Program-made: the position numbers and the translations under genes | Shown: one piece after another, positions 1 to 9,088 of the stretch | Numbering within the stretch: position 1 is the stretch's first letter | How the letters are laid out: every line of letters begins with the position of its first letter | Notes under the pieces: model-generated | Seen by the model: the letters and a program-made list of their open reading frames with translations, nothing else | Databases searched by the model: none | What the model was told of the DNA's origin: nothing | Assembly (NCBI GenBank): GCA_947426875.1 | Contig: CANEFU010000001.1 | Coordinates: 1-26,340 of the forward strand | Reading direction: 5' to 3' | Length of the DNA: 26,340 nt | From: an uncultured Clostridium sp. | GTDB taxonomy: Bacteria > Bacillota > Clostridia > TANB77 > CAG-508

Positions 1-1
1 A

Positions 2-1640
2 GCAAATACAGCCAAAGAAGAGCATTTAATTAGTCAGTATAAATAAGAAATCAATTTAATTATTGCAGAAGAAATAGCAGAAAGAAAGACAGAAGTAAAA
101 GAAGAAGTAATGATAGTAAGTATAGAAGGAAAAATAAGAAAAAAAGACTGGGTAAACCAAGAAAAGGTGAACCAATATAATGAAGAAGGAATTACAGAAA
201 GTGAGTAAGCCAAAAACAAATATTTAATTGTAGAAAGTAAAGAAGGCTACGAATTTGTGATAGAAGTAGACAATAAAAAAGAAACAGCGAAAATAATAGA
301 AAGCAATAAAACACCAGGAGAAAAATATACGATAACCTATCATCCAAATGGAGGAGAAGGAGAAGAAAAAAAGGTAGAAGTAAGAAAAGGATTTAATAAG
401 AAACTAGAAAAGAATAACTTTACCAGGGCAGACTATATTTTTGTAGGTTGGTGTGAAGATAAAGATGGAAATGGCAAAAAGTATATGGAGGAAAGTGTGT
501 ATCCATTGAATGGAAATGTAACCTTATATGCTATATGGAGTTATAATGTAGCTACTATCACATTTGATGCGAATGGCGGAACAGGAACCATGGAAAGCAA
601 AAAAGTAACCAAAGGAGAAGCTACGATATTGACAGCAAATGTCTTTCAAAAAGAAGGTTATGACTTTGAAAAATGGAATACTAAAGTAGATGGAACAGGG
701 ACTGATTATGCCGATTTGGGAAGTATTACAGTAGACAAAAATACTACGTTGTATGCAATGTGGAAAAAAATGACAATAGAAGATGCAATTGAAAAACAAG
801 AAGTGTTTGAAAAAAATACTCCAATATTAGATGAAAATGGAAACCAAGTAGTTATTCCAGGAGGATTTAAAGTAGCTCCAGATTCTGCAAAAGATGTAAC
901 GGAAGGAATTGTAATTAGGGATGAAGTAGGAAATGAATTTGTATGGATTCCAGTAAATGCTCCAGAGGATTTTGTGAGAGTAGAAGGCTATTCTGGCGGA
1001 AGTAAACAGTCGGAGTTATCTAGTTGTAATGAACCAGGCTCAATACAAGGAGAAAAAGGCTTATATACAACTATGTATAATAGCGTAACAAATCCAAATA
1101 ATAAGGGATTTTACTGCCGGTCGATATGAAGCAGGAAAAGAAGATAATAAAGTAGTTGTAAAGAAGAATAAACCAGTTTACAATAATGTTAAATGGAGTA
1201 GTTCTAGTTCCGACCTAACAGGAGGAGCTGTAGAACTAGCGAAGAACTTTATCAATGATAAATCATATAAAGAAAATGTAACAAGTACTTTGATATATGG
1301 AGTTCAATGGGATATGACTTTAAAATTCATTAATGATGAAGAATATCTAAAAGATAGTAGGGGAAAAGGATGGTATGAAACCACTATTCATAATACAGGA
1401 ATAGATGTAGATGCAAATGCTAGTAATAAAAGAAAAAACATCTATGATATGGCAGGAAATGTGTATGAATGGACTATGGAGAATCAAGGAGGTTCGTATC
1501 GAGTTCGTCGAGGTGGGTGCAACCAGTTTGATGGAATTTCTTTTCCAGCTTCTCAGCGTAATTCAGCTACTATAAATTCTACTTATGGTAGTACTGGTTT
1601 TAGAATTGTTTTATATTTTAATGAAAACGGTGTGGGATAA
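2..1640 (+). pseudogene. Degraded surface protein: InlB-type repeats plus formylglycine-generating-enzyme-like domain (5' end outside window)
   Basis: One reading frame enters from the left edge and carries protein-like sequence to 1640. Two TAA codons interrupt it, at 44-46 (after SQYK) and 208-210 (after ITESE). Each could be a single-base change from GAA or CAA, so the 5' part looks decayed; a shorter product from GTG 257 is possible but has no clear ribosome site. Two Listeria-Bacteroides (InlB B) repeats follow, about 320-540 and 545-765, with YHPNGGEGE, FVGW, TLYAIW and FDANGGTGT, FEKWNTK, TLYAMW. Next comes a FGE/SUMF1-like domain: GNEFVWIPV, GRYEAG, YDMAGNVYEWT, RRGG, GFRIVL. In-frame CGG at 1118 breaks the frame; a +1 shift there joins GFYC to GRYEAGK exactly as the family requires. 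In related proteins I recall, a prepilin-like N-terminus precedes such domains, but here it lies outside the window. Function of the family is not known to me. Confidence 0.65.
1118..1120 (+). other. CGG +1 frameshift site A (surface protein)
   Basis: The zero frame reads TTT TAC TGC CGG TCG ATA TGA and stops at 1127. Skipping C1118 gives TGC-GGT-CGA-TAT-GAA (C G R Y E), restoring the GFYxGRYEAG motif of FGE-like domains with no gap. The frame after the shift stays open to the stop at 1638. Confidence 0.8.
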
Positions 1641-1675
1641 CAAGCCATAATATTTTTAAAAACTAAAATGTTTTA

Positions 1676-1707
1676 GATATTAAGCACAAAAGCTTAATAT
1701 CTTTTTT
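1676..1707 (+). terminator. Intrinsic terminator after the surface-protein gene
   Basis: A perfect 10-bp stem, GATATTAAGC (1676-1685) with GCTTAATATC (1692-1701), has a six-base loop and is followed by six T residues. Confidence 0.9.
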
Positions 1708-1715
1708 AATTATCA

Positions 1716-1744
1716 TTGAAAAACAGCCTAAAATGTGGTAAGAT
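1716..1744 (+). promoter_or_regulatory. Sigma-A-type promoter for aspS
   Basis: TTGAAA (1716-1721), a 17-bp spacer and TAAGAT (1739-1744), lying between the upstream terminator and the aspS ribosome site (GGAGGA, 1766-1771). Confidence 0.6.
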
Positions 1745-1777
1745 AGAAAAAGCAAAAAATAAACGGAGGAAATCAAA

Positions 1778-3527
1778 ATGTATAGAACAAAAACATGTGG
1801 TGAACTAAAAATAAACAATGTAGAAGAAACAGTAGAATTAAGCGGATGGATACAAAAGATAAGAAATTTAGGAGGGATGGTATTCATTGACTTAAGAGAT
1901 GAATTTGGAATTACCCAAATTGTAATCAATGATGAGGCAATGCAAGAACAAGCAAAAGAATTAAATACAGAAAGCTGTATCCACATTTCACGGAAAAGTT
2001 GTGGAAAGAGCAAGTAAAAATGCGAAAATCCCAACAGGTGAAATTGAGGTAGTAGCCAATGAAATAGAGGTATTAGGAAAATGCAAAAACGTACTTCCAT
2101 TTGAAATCAATACCGAGCAAGAAGTAAGAGAAGATTTACGATTAGAATATCGATTTTTAGATTTAAGAAACGAAAAATTACACAATAACATATTACTTCG
2201 TTCTAAAATTTTAAAAACATTAAGAGATAAAATGGATGAATTGGAATTTACAGAGATTCAAACGCCAATTCTAGCAAACTCTTCACCAGAAGGAGCAAGA
2301 GATTATTTAGTACCAAGTAGAATCAATCCAGGAGAATTTTATGCTTTACCACAAGCACCTCAACAATTCAAACAATTGTTAATGGTGTCAGGATTTAATA
2401 AATATTATCAAATTGCACCATGTTTTAGAGATGAAGACCCAAGAGCAGATAGAGCACCAGGAGAATTTTATCAATTAGACTTTGAAATGAGTTTTGCCAC
2501 ACAAGAAGACGTATTTAAAGTAATCGAAGAAGTGGTACCATACACCTTCAAGAAATTTACAAATTGGAAAGTAGAAGAAGGCCCATTTGTACGTATTCCT
2601 TATAAAGAAGCTATGGAAAAATACGGAATTGATAAACCAGACTTAAGAAATCCATTGATTATTCAAGATGTAACAAAAGTATTCGAAAATTCTGATTTCA
2701 ATGCTTTCAAAGGAAAAACAATCAAAGCGATTGTTGTCCCTAACGGAGCGGAACAGGGAAGAAAGTTCTTTGACAAAATGGGAGAATTTGCAACAACAGA
2801 CGAAGTAGGAGCAAAAGGATTAGCATGGACTAAATGGGAAGAAACAGGAGAGGTAACAGGAGGAATTGCTAAATTTATCACAGAAGAAATTAAGCAAAAA
2901 TTGGAAACAGAATATCAGGTAGAAAAAAAGGCAGCTATTTTCTTTATTGCAGATGAATTTGAAAAAGCACAAAAAATAGCTGGATTAGTTAGAATCGAGT
3001 TAGGAAAAAGATTGGATTTAATCGAAAAAGATGTTTATAAATTCTGTTTCATTGTAGATTTTCCAATGTATGAATTATCAGATGAAGGTACAATAGATTT
3101 TAGTCATAATCCATTTTCAATGCCACAAGGAGGATTGGAAGCATTGGAAAATAAGGACCCTCTAGAAATACTTGCTTATCAATATGATTTAGTATGTAAT
3201 GGTTATGAAATGGCATCAGGAGCAGTAAGAAATCATAATCCAGAAACTATGGTAAAAGCCTTTGAAATAGCAGGTTATTCAGAGGAAGATGTAAAAAATA
3301 GATTTGGAGCTTTATATAATGCTTTTCAGTATGGAACACCACCACATGCAGGAGCTGCACCAGGAGTAGACAGAATGGTTATGCTAATAGCAGATTCACA
3401 AAATATAAGAGAAATTATAGCATTTCCAAAAAATAAAAAGGCAAGAGATTTATTAATGAGAGCACCATCTGTTGTAACAGAGCAACAACTAAAAGATGTG
3501 CACATTGAGTTAAGAAATAGGGACTAA
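1778..3527 (+). CDS. aspS: Aspartyl-tRNA synthetase, class II, read through one +1 frameshift
   Basis: Charges tRNA-Asp with aspartate in the cytoplasm; class II synthetase. ATG 1778 sits 7 bases after GGAGGA. The first 71 codons give the N-terminal OB-fold ([26 protein letters not shown]). At CGG 1991 the zero frame reads on only to a TAA at 2015. Skipping the C gives [11 protein letters not shown] and then PTGEIEVV, the usual end of the OB-fold, followed by the catalytic core (motif 2 region [15 protein letters not shown], motif 3 [10 protein letters not shown]) with the bacterial GAD insertion. The joined product is about 582 aa, normal for bacterial AspRS. Neither piece alone could work: the OB-fold would be cut, and the ATG at 2001 has no ribosome site. 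No other aspS is visible here, so the shift is presumably efficient. It has its own promoter and terminator-isolated 5' end. Confidence 0.95.
1991..1993 (+). other. CGG +1 frameshift site B (aspS)
   Basis: The zero frame reads ATT TCA CGG AAA AGT TGT and stops at 2015. Skipping C1991 gives TCA-GGA-AAA-GTT-GTG (S G K V V). The Gly-Lys-Val-Val motif and its spacing match known bacterial AspRS without any extra or missing residue. Confidence 0.85.
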
Positions 3528-3581
3528 AAGAAAATCTTTAAAAGCCCTCTCATCTTAAAAGGATAGAAAGGAGAATAAAAA

Positions 3582-3851
3582 ATGGAATATAGATATACGC
3601 CAAATGATAAAGTATGTTCACAAGAAATGATAATTGAGCTAGATGGAGATACCATTAAAAAAGTAACGATAGTGGGAGGTTGTGCTGGAAATACAGTAGG
3701 CGTTTCCAATTTAATTCAAGGAATGAAAATAGAAGAAGCGATTCGAAGACTAAAAGGAATTCCATGCGGATTTAGAGGAACTTCTTGTCCAGACCAACTT
3801 GCGCTAGCACTAGAAGAGGCAAAACAAAAAATGGAACTAAAAAAGGATTAA
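3582..3851 (+). CDS. TSCPD-domain protein (TIGR03905-like)
   Basis: A small 89-aa protein with the family signature TSCPDQLA near the C-terminus (about residues 67-74), plus VGGCAGNTVG and GIPCGFRG. Conserved cysteines in these motifs suggest metal binding, but the role of this stand-alone family is not established. ATG 3582 follows AGAAAGGAG. It lies 54 bases after aspS with no terminator between, and its 3' end runs straight into mnmA, so the three genes probably share a transcript. Length is normal for the family. Confidence 0.85.
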   Translation: MEYRYTPNDKVCSQEMIIELDGDTIKKVTIVGGCAGNTVGVSNLIQGMKIEEAIRRLKGIPCGFRGTSCPDQLALALEEAKQKMELKKD

Positions 3852-3874
3852 AGAATAAGATAGGAAGAAGAGAA

Positions 3875-4906
3875 ATGAAGAAAAAAGTTTTGCTAGGAAT
3901 GAGCGGAGGTGTAGATAGTTCAGTATCAGCTATCTTATTACAAAATCAAGGTTATGAAGTAATTGGATGTACTATGACGTTATGGGAGCAAACGATAAAA
4001 GATGCGAAAAAGGTTTGTGAAAAATTAGGAATACCACATTATACCATAGACTGTAAAAAAGAATTTAAAGGCAAAGTGGTAAATAAATTTATCCAGGAAT
4101 ATCAAGAGGCAAGAACGCCAAATCCTTGTGTAGAATGTAATAAATATTTAAAATTTGGGGTATTTTATCAGAAGGCAAGAGAATTAGGATGCGAATATAT
4201 CGCTACAGGACATTATGCAAGGATTGAATTTTCAAAGAAATATCAACAATATGTTCTAAAGAAATCAAGGGAAGAAAAGAAAGACCAAACGTATTTCTTA
4301 TATACGATTGCAAAAGAAAAGTTAGAACATATCATATTTCCTTTACAGAATTATTCTAATAAAGAAGAGATAAGAAAGATAGCAGAAGAAAATCAGTTAA
4401 CAGTAGCTCAAAAGAAAGAAAGTCAAGAAATTTGTTTTATACCAGATAATGATTATCAGAATTTTCTAAAAAAGCATGGAAATGGTATCCAGCAAAAAGG
4501 AAATATTGTCTTATCCAATGGAGAAGTTCTAGGACAACACCAAGGCTTCATAAACTATACAATCGGACAAAGAAAAGGATTAGGAATATCGTATAAAGAG
4601 CCGTTGTATGTATTGAAGTTAGACAAGGAAAAAAAGGAAGTAATTGTTGGTGCGGAAAAGGAATTATATGCGAAAGAGTTATATGCCAAAGAAGTTAATT
4701 GGATGGTATGGGATAAGTTAGAAAAACCAATGAGATGTAAAGCAAAAATACGATATCGTGCCAAAGAAGCGGAAGCAATGATATTTCCAGAAGAGGATAA
4801 GGTTAAAGTTATATTTGATACAGAGCAGAGAGCTATTACCTCTGGACAGTCTATTGTGTTTTATGATGATGATGGAATCGTTTTAGGGGGAGGAAAGATT
4901 ATCTAA
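3875..4906 (+). CDS. mnmA: tRNA-specific 2-thiouridylase MnmA
   Basis: Installs the 2-thio group on U34 of tRNA Lys, Glu and Gln using ATP and a relayed persulfide. The N-terminal PP-loop LLGMSGGVDSSVS binds ATP. The two catalytic cysteines are visible in NPCVECNK and SQEICF; GHYARIE and YTIGQRKGLG are further family motifs. About 343 aa, a normal length. I chose ATG 3875 because MKKKVLLGMSGG is the usual N-terminus and AGGAAGAAG lies just upstream; a longer reading from 3785 would overlap the preceding gene and add non-homologous residues. The start lies 23 bases after the TSCPD gene. It is of some interest that a wobble-base modification enzyme sits in a genome with apparent codon-specific frameshifting, but this enzyme does not act on arginine or glycine tRNAs. 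Confidence 0.95.
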   Translation: MKKKVLLGMSGGVDSSVSAILLQNQGYEVIGCTMTLWEQTIKDAKKVCEKLGIPHYTIDCKKEFKGKVVNKFIQEYQEARTPNPCVECNKYLKFGVFYQKARELGCEYIATGHYARIEFSKKYQQYVLKKSREEKKDQTYFLYTIAKEKLEHIIFPLQNYSNKEEIRKIAEENQLTVAQKKESQEICFIPDNDYQNFLKKHGNGIQQKGNIVLSNGEVLGQHQGFINYTIGQRKGLGISYKEPLYVLKLDKEKKEVIVGAEKELYAKELYAKEVNWMVWDKLEKPMRCKAKIRYRAKEAEAMIFPEEDKVKVIFDTEQRAITSGQSIVFYDDDGIVLGGGKII

Positions 4907-5002
4907 AATAGATAAACTAAAAAAAAAACCTTGTATAATCTATTTAATTATGATATAAATAAATTATAAAAATAAAGCTATAATAAGAAAGGCGGAATTT
5001 TT

Positions 5003-5743
5003 GTGGGAGAAGAAATGGAAAAAGAAGTGAAGACCATATTAATTGTTGATGATGAACAACCAATTATCGACATATTAGTGTATAATTTAGAAAAAGAAGA
5101 TTATCGTACAATAGAGGCATCAGATGGAATAACTGCTGTCAATATGGCACTGGAACAAAAACCAGATTTAATTTTGTTAGATATCATGCTTCCAAAATTA
5201 GATGGTTTATCTGTATGCAAAAGAATTAAAAACTCATTAAATGTTCCAATCATCATGTTAACAGCTAAAGATGAGGAAATTGACAAAATTCTAGGATTAG
5301 AATTAGGAGCAGATGATTATATTACAAAACCATTTAGTGTAAGGGAATTAGTAGCAAGAGTAAAAGCTAATTTAAGAAAAGTAGAAGTAGTTTCTAACAA
5401 TCGAGTAATAGAAACTACGAATGAAGAAAAAAAGAAAGAAAGTAAAATAATAGTAGGAGATTTGCAACTAGATTTAGATAAATTTGAGGTTAAGGTTAGA
5501 GGAGAAATTATAGATTTAACATTAAGAGAATTTGAAGTGTTAAAATTCTTAGCTTCCCAACCTGAGCAAGTAGTAACAAGAGAAACCTTATTAGAAAAAG
5601 TTTGGGGATATGAATATTATGGAGATATAAGAACAGTAGATGTAACAGTGAGAAGAATCAGAGAAAAAATTGAAAAAGATACTTCTATCCCAAAAATTCT
5701 AATAACCAAAAGAGGAGTAGGCTATTATATTGCAGACAAATAA
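5003..5743 (+). CDS. OmpR/PhoB-type response regulator (WalR/PhoP-like)
   Basis: Two-component DNA-binding regulator. The N-terminal receiver domain shows ILIVDDEQ (acidic pair), the phosphoacceptor Asp60 in LLDIMLPK, Thr in MLTAKDE and the Lys in ITKPFS. After a charged linker of about 25 residues comes a C-terminal winged helix (LTLREFEVLKFL, VTRETLLEKVWGYEY, RTVDVTVRRIREKI, TKRGVGYYI). GTG 5003 stands 8 bases after AAGGCGG; ATG 5015 with GGGAGA upstream is an alternative that shortens the protein by four residues. No histidine kinase follows: a terminator does, so the partner must be encoded elsewhere. A TATAAT at 4979-4984 may be its -10 element, though no good -35 is visible. Confidence 0.9.
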   Translation: MGEEMEKEVKTILIVDDEQPIIDILVYNLEKEDYRTIEASDGITAVNMALEQKPDLILLDIMLPKLDGLSVCKRIKNSLNVPIIMLTAKDEEIDKILGLELGADDYITKPFSVRELVARVKANLRKVEVVSNNRVIETTNEEKKKESKIIVGDLQLDLDKFEVKVRGEIIDLTLREFEVLKFLASQPEQVVTRETLLEKVWGYEYYGDIRTVDVTVRRIREKIEKDTSIPKILITKRGVGYYIADK

Positions 5744-5752
5744 ATAATAATA

Positions 5753-5786
5753 ATTGGAGTAGAAAATGTTCTGCTCCAATATTTTT
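5753..5786 (+). terminator. Intrinsic terminator after the response regulator
   Basis: A 12-bp stem, ATTGGAGTAGAA with TTCTGCTCCAAT (one G-T pair), and a four-base AATG loop, followed by A and five T residues. Confidence 0.9.
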
Positions 5787-5787
5787 A

Positions 5788-5865
5788 TGGTATAGGAAAA
5801 GTCAATTTTTCTTATACCGCCAAAACACATTTTGTTCTTTTGTCGAATTTTGCGACGAAAAGTCA
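5788..5865 (+). promoter_or_regulatory. Two inverted repeats with a Spo0A-type box
   Basis: The 240-base gap between the regulator and the next gene holds two imperfect hairpins just upstream of a strong promoter. The first pairs GGTATAGGAAAA with TTTTTCTTATACC (about 5789-5818). The second pairs CTTTTGTCG with CGACGAAAAG (about 5836-5862). The second contains TGTCGAA at 5841-5847, a perfect match to the Spo0A box core. Binding by Spo0A is inferred only from the motif. Confidence 0.4.
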
Positions 5866-5885
5866 GATGAAATAGAAAAAATCTA

Positions 5886-5915
5886 TTGACAAATGAATAG
5901 AATAGAACTTATACT
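5886..5915 (+). promoter_or_regulatory. Sigma-A-type promoter for the PD-(D/E)XK gene
   Basis: TTGACA (5886-5891), an 18-bp spacer and TATACT (5910-5915). Confidence 0.7.
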
Positions 5916-5983
5916 TTTATTAAATTATATAATTTAATAAAATACAGAAGGAGGGAAATAGGAAATAGCGCTAAAAAAAATTT

Positions 5984-6607
5984 ATGAATAGAAGATTTGT
6001 ATCAAAAAGTAATAGAGTTTTAAGAAAAGTTTTAAATTCAAAAGAAAATTTAGATATCTTACAAGATTTTATAGAAACATTTTTAAATATAGAAATGAAA
6101 GAAATTCGATTAAATTCCTATTTAGAAAGTAAATCCAATTATTTACCGTCAGAAGAGAATTTTGGTATTGCTGATGTAAGAATAAAATTAAAAGAGCAAG
6201 AAGAAATGAACATAGGAATTCAATTTATTGATGGTTATTATGCACAAAACAAAATGTTATTATATTATGCACAAATACATTCGAATCAATTAGAATATCC
6301 AGATAATAGAAAGATGGCTAAAACAATAACTATCAATTTATTAGATTTTAATTACTTAAAATCCCAAGAATACCTTAATAAAATTGTAATACCATCCAAG
6401 AGAGGAAATCCGATTGAATTATATGTGATAGAATTACCTAAATTTAAGAGAAACAGTAAAAAAGTATTAAACAAGCAGGAAGCGTGGATGATTTATTTAG
6501 CTGGGGAGCAAGAAGAAATGATGATAGAGATTCTAAAAAAATTTGACAAGATTAGAAAATTAAATAATTTGTTAGAAGAATATTGGAAAAATGAAACAAT
6601 GGAATAA
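5984..6607 (+). CDS. PD-(D/E)XK nuclease-family transposase-like (Rpn-like) protein
   Basis: Resembles the PD-(D/E)XK family annotated as transposase or Rpn recombination-promoting nuclease. The core is FGIADVRIKL followed by MNIGIQFIDGYY (about residues 63-86), where an acidic residue and a GIQ strand stand in for the D...(D/E)xK site. RFVSKSNRVLRKVL opens the protein and a charged coiled-coil-like C-terminus closes it. ATG 5984 is 29 bases after the good site AAGGAGGG (about 5948-5955), which is too far. A run of eight A residues lies between, with an in-frame TAA at about 5972. Family members start with an extra ALKK-like stretch, which would be in frame if the A-run were two bases shorter. 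The start is therefore uncertain, and the 5' end may be slightly broken. It has its own promoter and stands alone. Confidence 0.75.
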   Translation: MNRRFVSKSNRVLRKVLNSKENLDILQDFIETFLNIEMKEIRLNSYLESKSNYLPSEENFGIADVRIKLKEQEEMNIGIQFIDGYYAQNKMLLYYAQIHSNQLEYPDNRKMAKTITINLLDFNYLKSQEYLNKIVIPSKRGNPIELYVIELPKFKRNSKKVLNKQEAWMIYLAGEQEEMMIEILKKFDKIRKLNNLLEEYWKNETME

Positions 6608-6614
6608 GCATATC

Positions 6615-6660
6615 ATCAAAATAGCTAAATAAAAGGTATCTTTTATTTAGCTATTTTGAT
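6615..6660. terminator. Bidirectional terminator between convergent genes
   Basis: A perfect 21-bp stem (6615-6635 with 6640-6660) closes a four-base GTAT loop. It lies between the converging PD-(D/E)XK gene and the minus-strand PBP gene and has AT-rich flanks on both sides. Confidence 0.8.
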
Positions 6661-6680
6661 AAGAATCTTATTTTAAGTAA

Positions 6681-8972
6681 TTAGTGAGCATCTGTTAAAT
6701 TTTGTTTTAAAGTTACTCTTATAATAGTACCTTCTTGAACTTGTTCATCTTTAGTATAATCTTGAGAAATAACAATACCAGACCCCTCTGTATTAATATT
6801 CAGATTTTTAGATTTTAAAGTACTAGAAGCTTCAGAAGCATTCATACCTTTCAAATCGGGAACCGTAACAGAAGTAGAAATACTACTTCCTTGTCCATAA
6901 AGGACAATAACAGAATTTTTAGAAAGAGAGCTTCCAGGTTTAGGGGTTTGATTTTCTACTAAAAGAGTATTGGCATCTCCGTTTATGTAAGTTTTTGTAG
7001 TAAAACCTGCAGATTTTAAGAGTTTTTCTGCTTCTGCTACAGTCTTATTTCTAACATCAGGAACGGTAATATAATTACTTGAATTCGTATTGCTAGAAGA
7101 ATCTTCATCAGAAGGAACTCTTAAATAAGGTAAAATTTCAGATAACATTTGAGATACGACTGGACCAGCAACTTGTCCACCTTGATGACCATTTTTTCCA
7201 TCAGGGTCATATAAGGTAAGAAGAAGAACAATTTGCGTATCTTCGGTAGGAGAGATAGCTACATAGGAAGCTACATATCCTTCATGAGCATTTGCTTCAG
7301 TTGGTTCAGAAGTACCTGTTTTTCCTCCGATAGAATAACCAGAAACGGCAGCATTTCTACCAGTACCTTGTGTAACAACAGATTTCATCATAGATTTTAC
7401 TTCTTCAGCAGTTTGCTTTGAAATGACTTGTCTGACTTGGGTAGTAGGTATTTCGGTTGTAGTATCAGTATCGGTATTCGTTATTTCTTTTACGATACGA
7501 GGCTTCATCAAAATACCATCGTTGGCAACACAGGAAATAGCAGTAACCATTTGAAGAGGAGTAATATTTAATCTTTGTCCAAATGACATAGTAGCTAGTT
7601 CGACAGGTCCAACTTTGTCTAGATTTTGAAAGATACTACTTTGCTCACCATATAAACCAGAATTGGTTGAATCAAATAAACCAAAGGCGTCATAGTATTT
7701 ATATAGTGTTGGAGCAGTAATTCTTTTACCTAATTGCATAAAAGCAGGATTACAAGAATTGCATAGTGCTTGTCTTAATGTTTGAACACCATGAGGATTA
7801 GCACGCCAGCATGCAATTTCTATAGCAGAACCAGAGACATCTTCAAATTTTTCATATCCCCTACAATAAAAATCACCAGATTTATCAGTAGAAGTAATAT
7901 TTTCTTCAAGAGCAATAGAAGAAGTTATAACCTTAAAGGTAGAACCAGGCTCATAAGTTTCTGCAACAGATTTATTAGCCCACATTTTGTATAAGGCTTC
8001 GCTCTTTTTTTCGGTTGAAAGAGAATCGTAAATTGGAGCTAGTGTAGAATTTGGTGTGTAAGGAGAATTTAAGTCATAATCTGGATAAGAAGCCATGGCA
8101 ATAATATCTCCTGTTTTGGGGTCCATAGCAATGACATTACCACCTCTAGAACAGCTATTTTCTTCGACAGCTTGTTTTAGGTATTTTTCTACAATTGATT
8201 GTACATTCAAGTCAATGGTAAGTGTTAGATTACTACCATTTTCAGCAGAAATATAAGTTTCTTCTGCATTTGGGATTTCCTGTTGGTCACTACCTTTTGA
8301 ACTTACAATTTTTCCAGGTGTTCCAGTTAAGACAGATTCCCATTTTGCTTCAATTCCACTTAATCCTTGATTATCACTTCCGCAAAAGCCAATTACTTGA
8401 GAAGCGACAGAGCCATAAGGATAATATCTTTTAGTATCTTCGTCAATATTAATACCAACTGTAATTTTATTTTCTTCCATCCATTGTTTTAGTTGTTCTA
8501 CTTTTTCCTGTTCTACTTTTTTTATAATCGTTTCTACCTGTGTGTTACTTGCTACTTTTTCTAATACTTCTTCATAATTTAGAGAAAAAATTTCAGAAAG
8601 ACCTTTTGCTACTTTTTCTTTATAATCTTTCGTATCAACATCATTGTTTTTAACAATTTTAGTAGGATTGATAGTTATGGTATCAACTTGAGCACCAATA
8701 GCAAGAGCTTTACCAGTGGAGTCATAAATATTACCACGTTTTGGACTGATAATTTGATTAATAGCTTGTTGTTGATAGGCCATTTCTTTTAAGGAATTTC
8801 CTTTTATAAATTGAAGCACAGCAATTCTACCAATTAAGAAAAGAAAAATTAAAATGCTTGTAATTAGCAAAGTTCTTAATTTGGTAGTGTGAATTAAATT
8901 TTTATTTTCAAAGCTTGTTTTTAGCTTTATTACGTTATTTTTTGATTTTTTCTTCTTTTTTTGGGTTCCCAT
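6681..8972 (-). CDS. SpoVD/FtsI-type class B penicillin-binding protein with two PASTA domains
   Basis: Transpeptidase that cross-links peptidoglycan, either for septation (FtsI) or for the spore cortex (SpoVD). 763 aa. A basic N-terminus and one membrane segment (about residues 33-55, LLITSILIFLFLIGR) anchor it. The dimerisation domain follows (SPKRGNIYDSTG, IDEDTKRYYPYG). The transpeptidase domain has Ser344 in EPGSTFK, SCNP for the SxN motif, and Lys551 in GGKTGTS. Two PASTA repeats follow (TVPDVRNKTVAEAEKLL and TVPDLKGMNASEASSTL). This is complete, unlike the truncated paralog at 15192. It stands alone on the minus strand between a convergent terminator and the divergent rsmA gene, outside the dcw cluster. 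SpoVD and FtsI cannot be told apart reliably here; two PASTA repeats are compatible with both. It contains no in-frame CGG. Confidence 0.9.
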   Translation of the reverse strand: MGTQKKKKKSKNNVIKLKTSFENKNLIHTTKLRTLLITSILIFLFLIGRIAVLQFIKGNSLKEMAYQQQAINQIISPKRGNIYDSTGKALAIGAQVDTITINPTKIVKNNDVDTKDYKEKVAKGLSEIFSLNYEEVLEKVASNTQVETIIKKVEQEKVEQLKQWMEENKITVGINIDEDTKRYYPYGSVASQVIGFCGSDNQGLSGIEAKWESVLTGTPGKIVSSKGSDQQEIPNAEETYISAENGSNLTLTIDLNVQSIVEKYLKQAVEENSCSRGGNVIAMDPKTGDIIAMASYPDYDLNSPYTPNSTLAPIYDSLSTEKKSEALYKMWANKSVAETYEPGSTFKVITSSIALEENITSTDKSGDFYCRGYEKFEDVSGSAIEIACWRANPHGVQTLRQALCNSCNPAFMQLGKRITAPTLYKYYDAFGLFDSTNSGLYGEQSSIFQNLDKVGPVELATMSFGQRLNITPLQMVTAISCVANDGILMKPRIVKEITNTDTDTTTEIPTTQVRQVISKQTAEEVKSMMKSVVTQGTGRNAAVSGYSIGGKTGTSEPTEANAHEGYVASYVAISPTEDTQIVLLLTLYDPDGKNGHQGGQVAGPVVSQMLSEILPYLRVPSDEDSSSNTNSSNYITVPDVRNKTVAEAEKLLKSAGFTTKTYINGDANTLLVENQTPKPGSSLSKNSVIVLYGQGSSISTSVTVPDLKGMNASEASSTLKSKNLNINTEGSGIVISQDYTKDEQVQEGTIIRVTLKQNLTDAH

Positions 8973-9088
8973 ATTTAACCTCTTTTGTTTGAATTTTCTA
9001 ACCTTATTGTATCTTAAAAATGCTTAAAAAGCAATAAAAGTTGAAAAAATTAGAAAAATATAATATAGTAATAAAAGAGGAGGAAAAA

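Noticed and set aside
44..210. TAA read as a sense codon
   Set aside because: TAA terminates the other genes at family-normal lengths (for example aspS, mnmA, rsmA); the two in-frame TAA are better explained by gene decay.
2001..3527. A separate short AspRS starting at ATG 2001
   Set aside because: No ribosome site precedes it, and it would lack most of the OB-fold; the joined frame gives a normal 582-residue enzyme.
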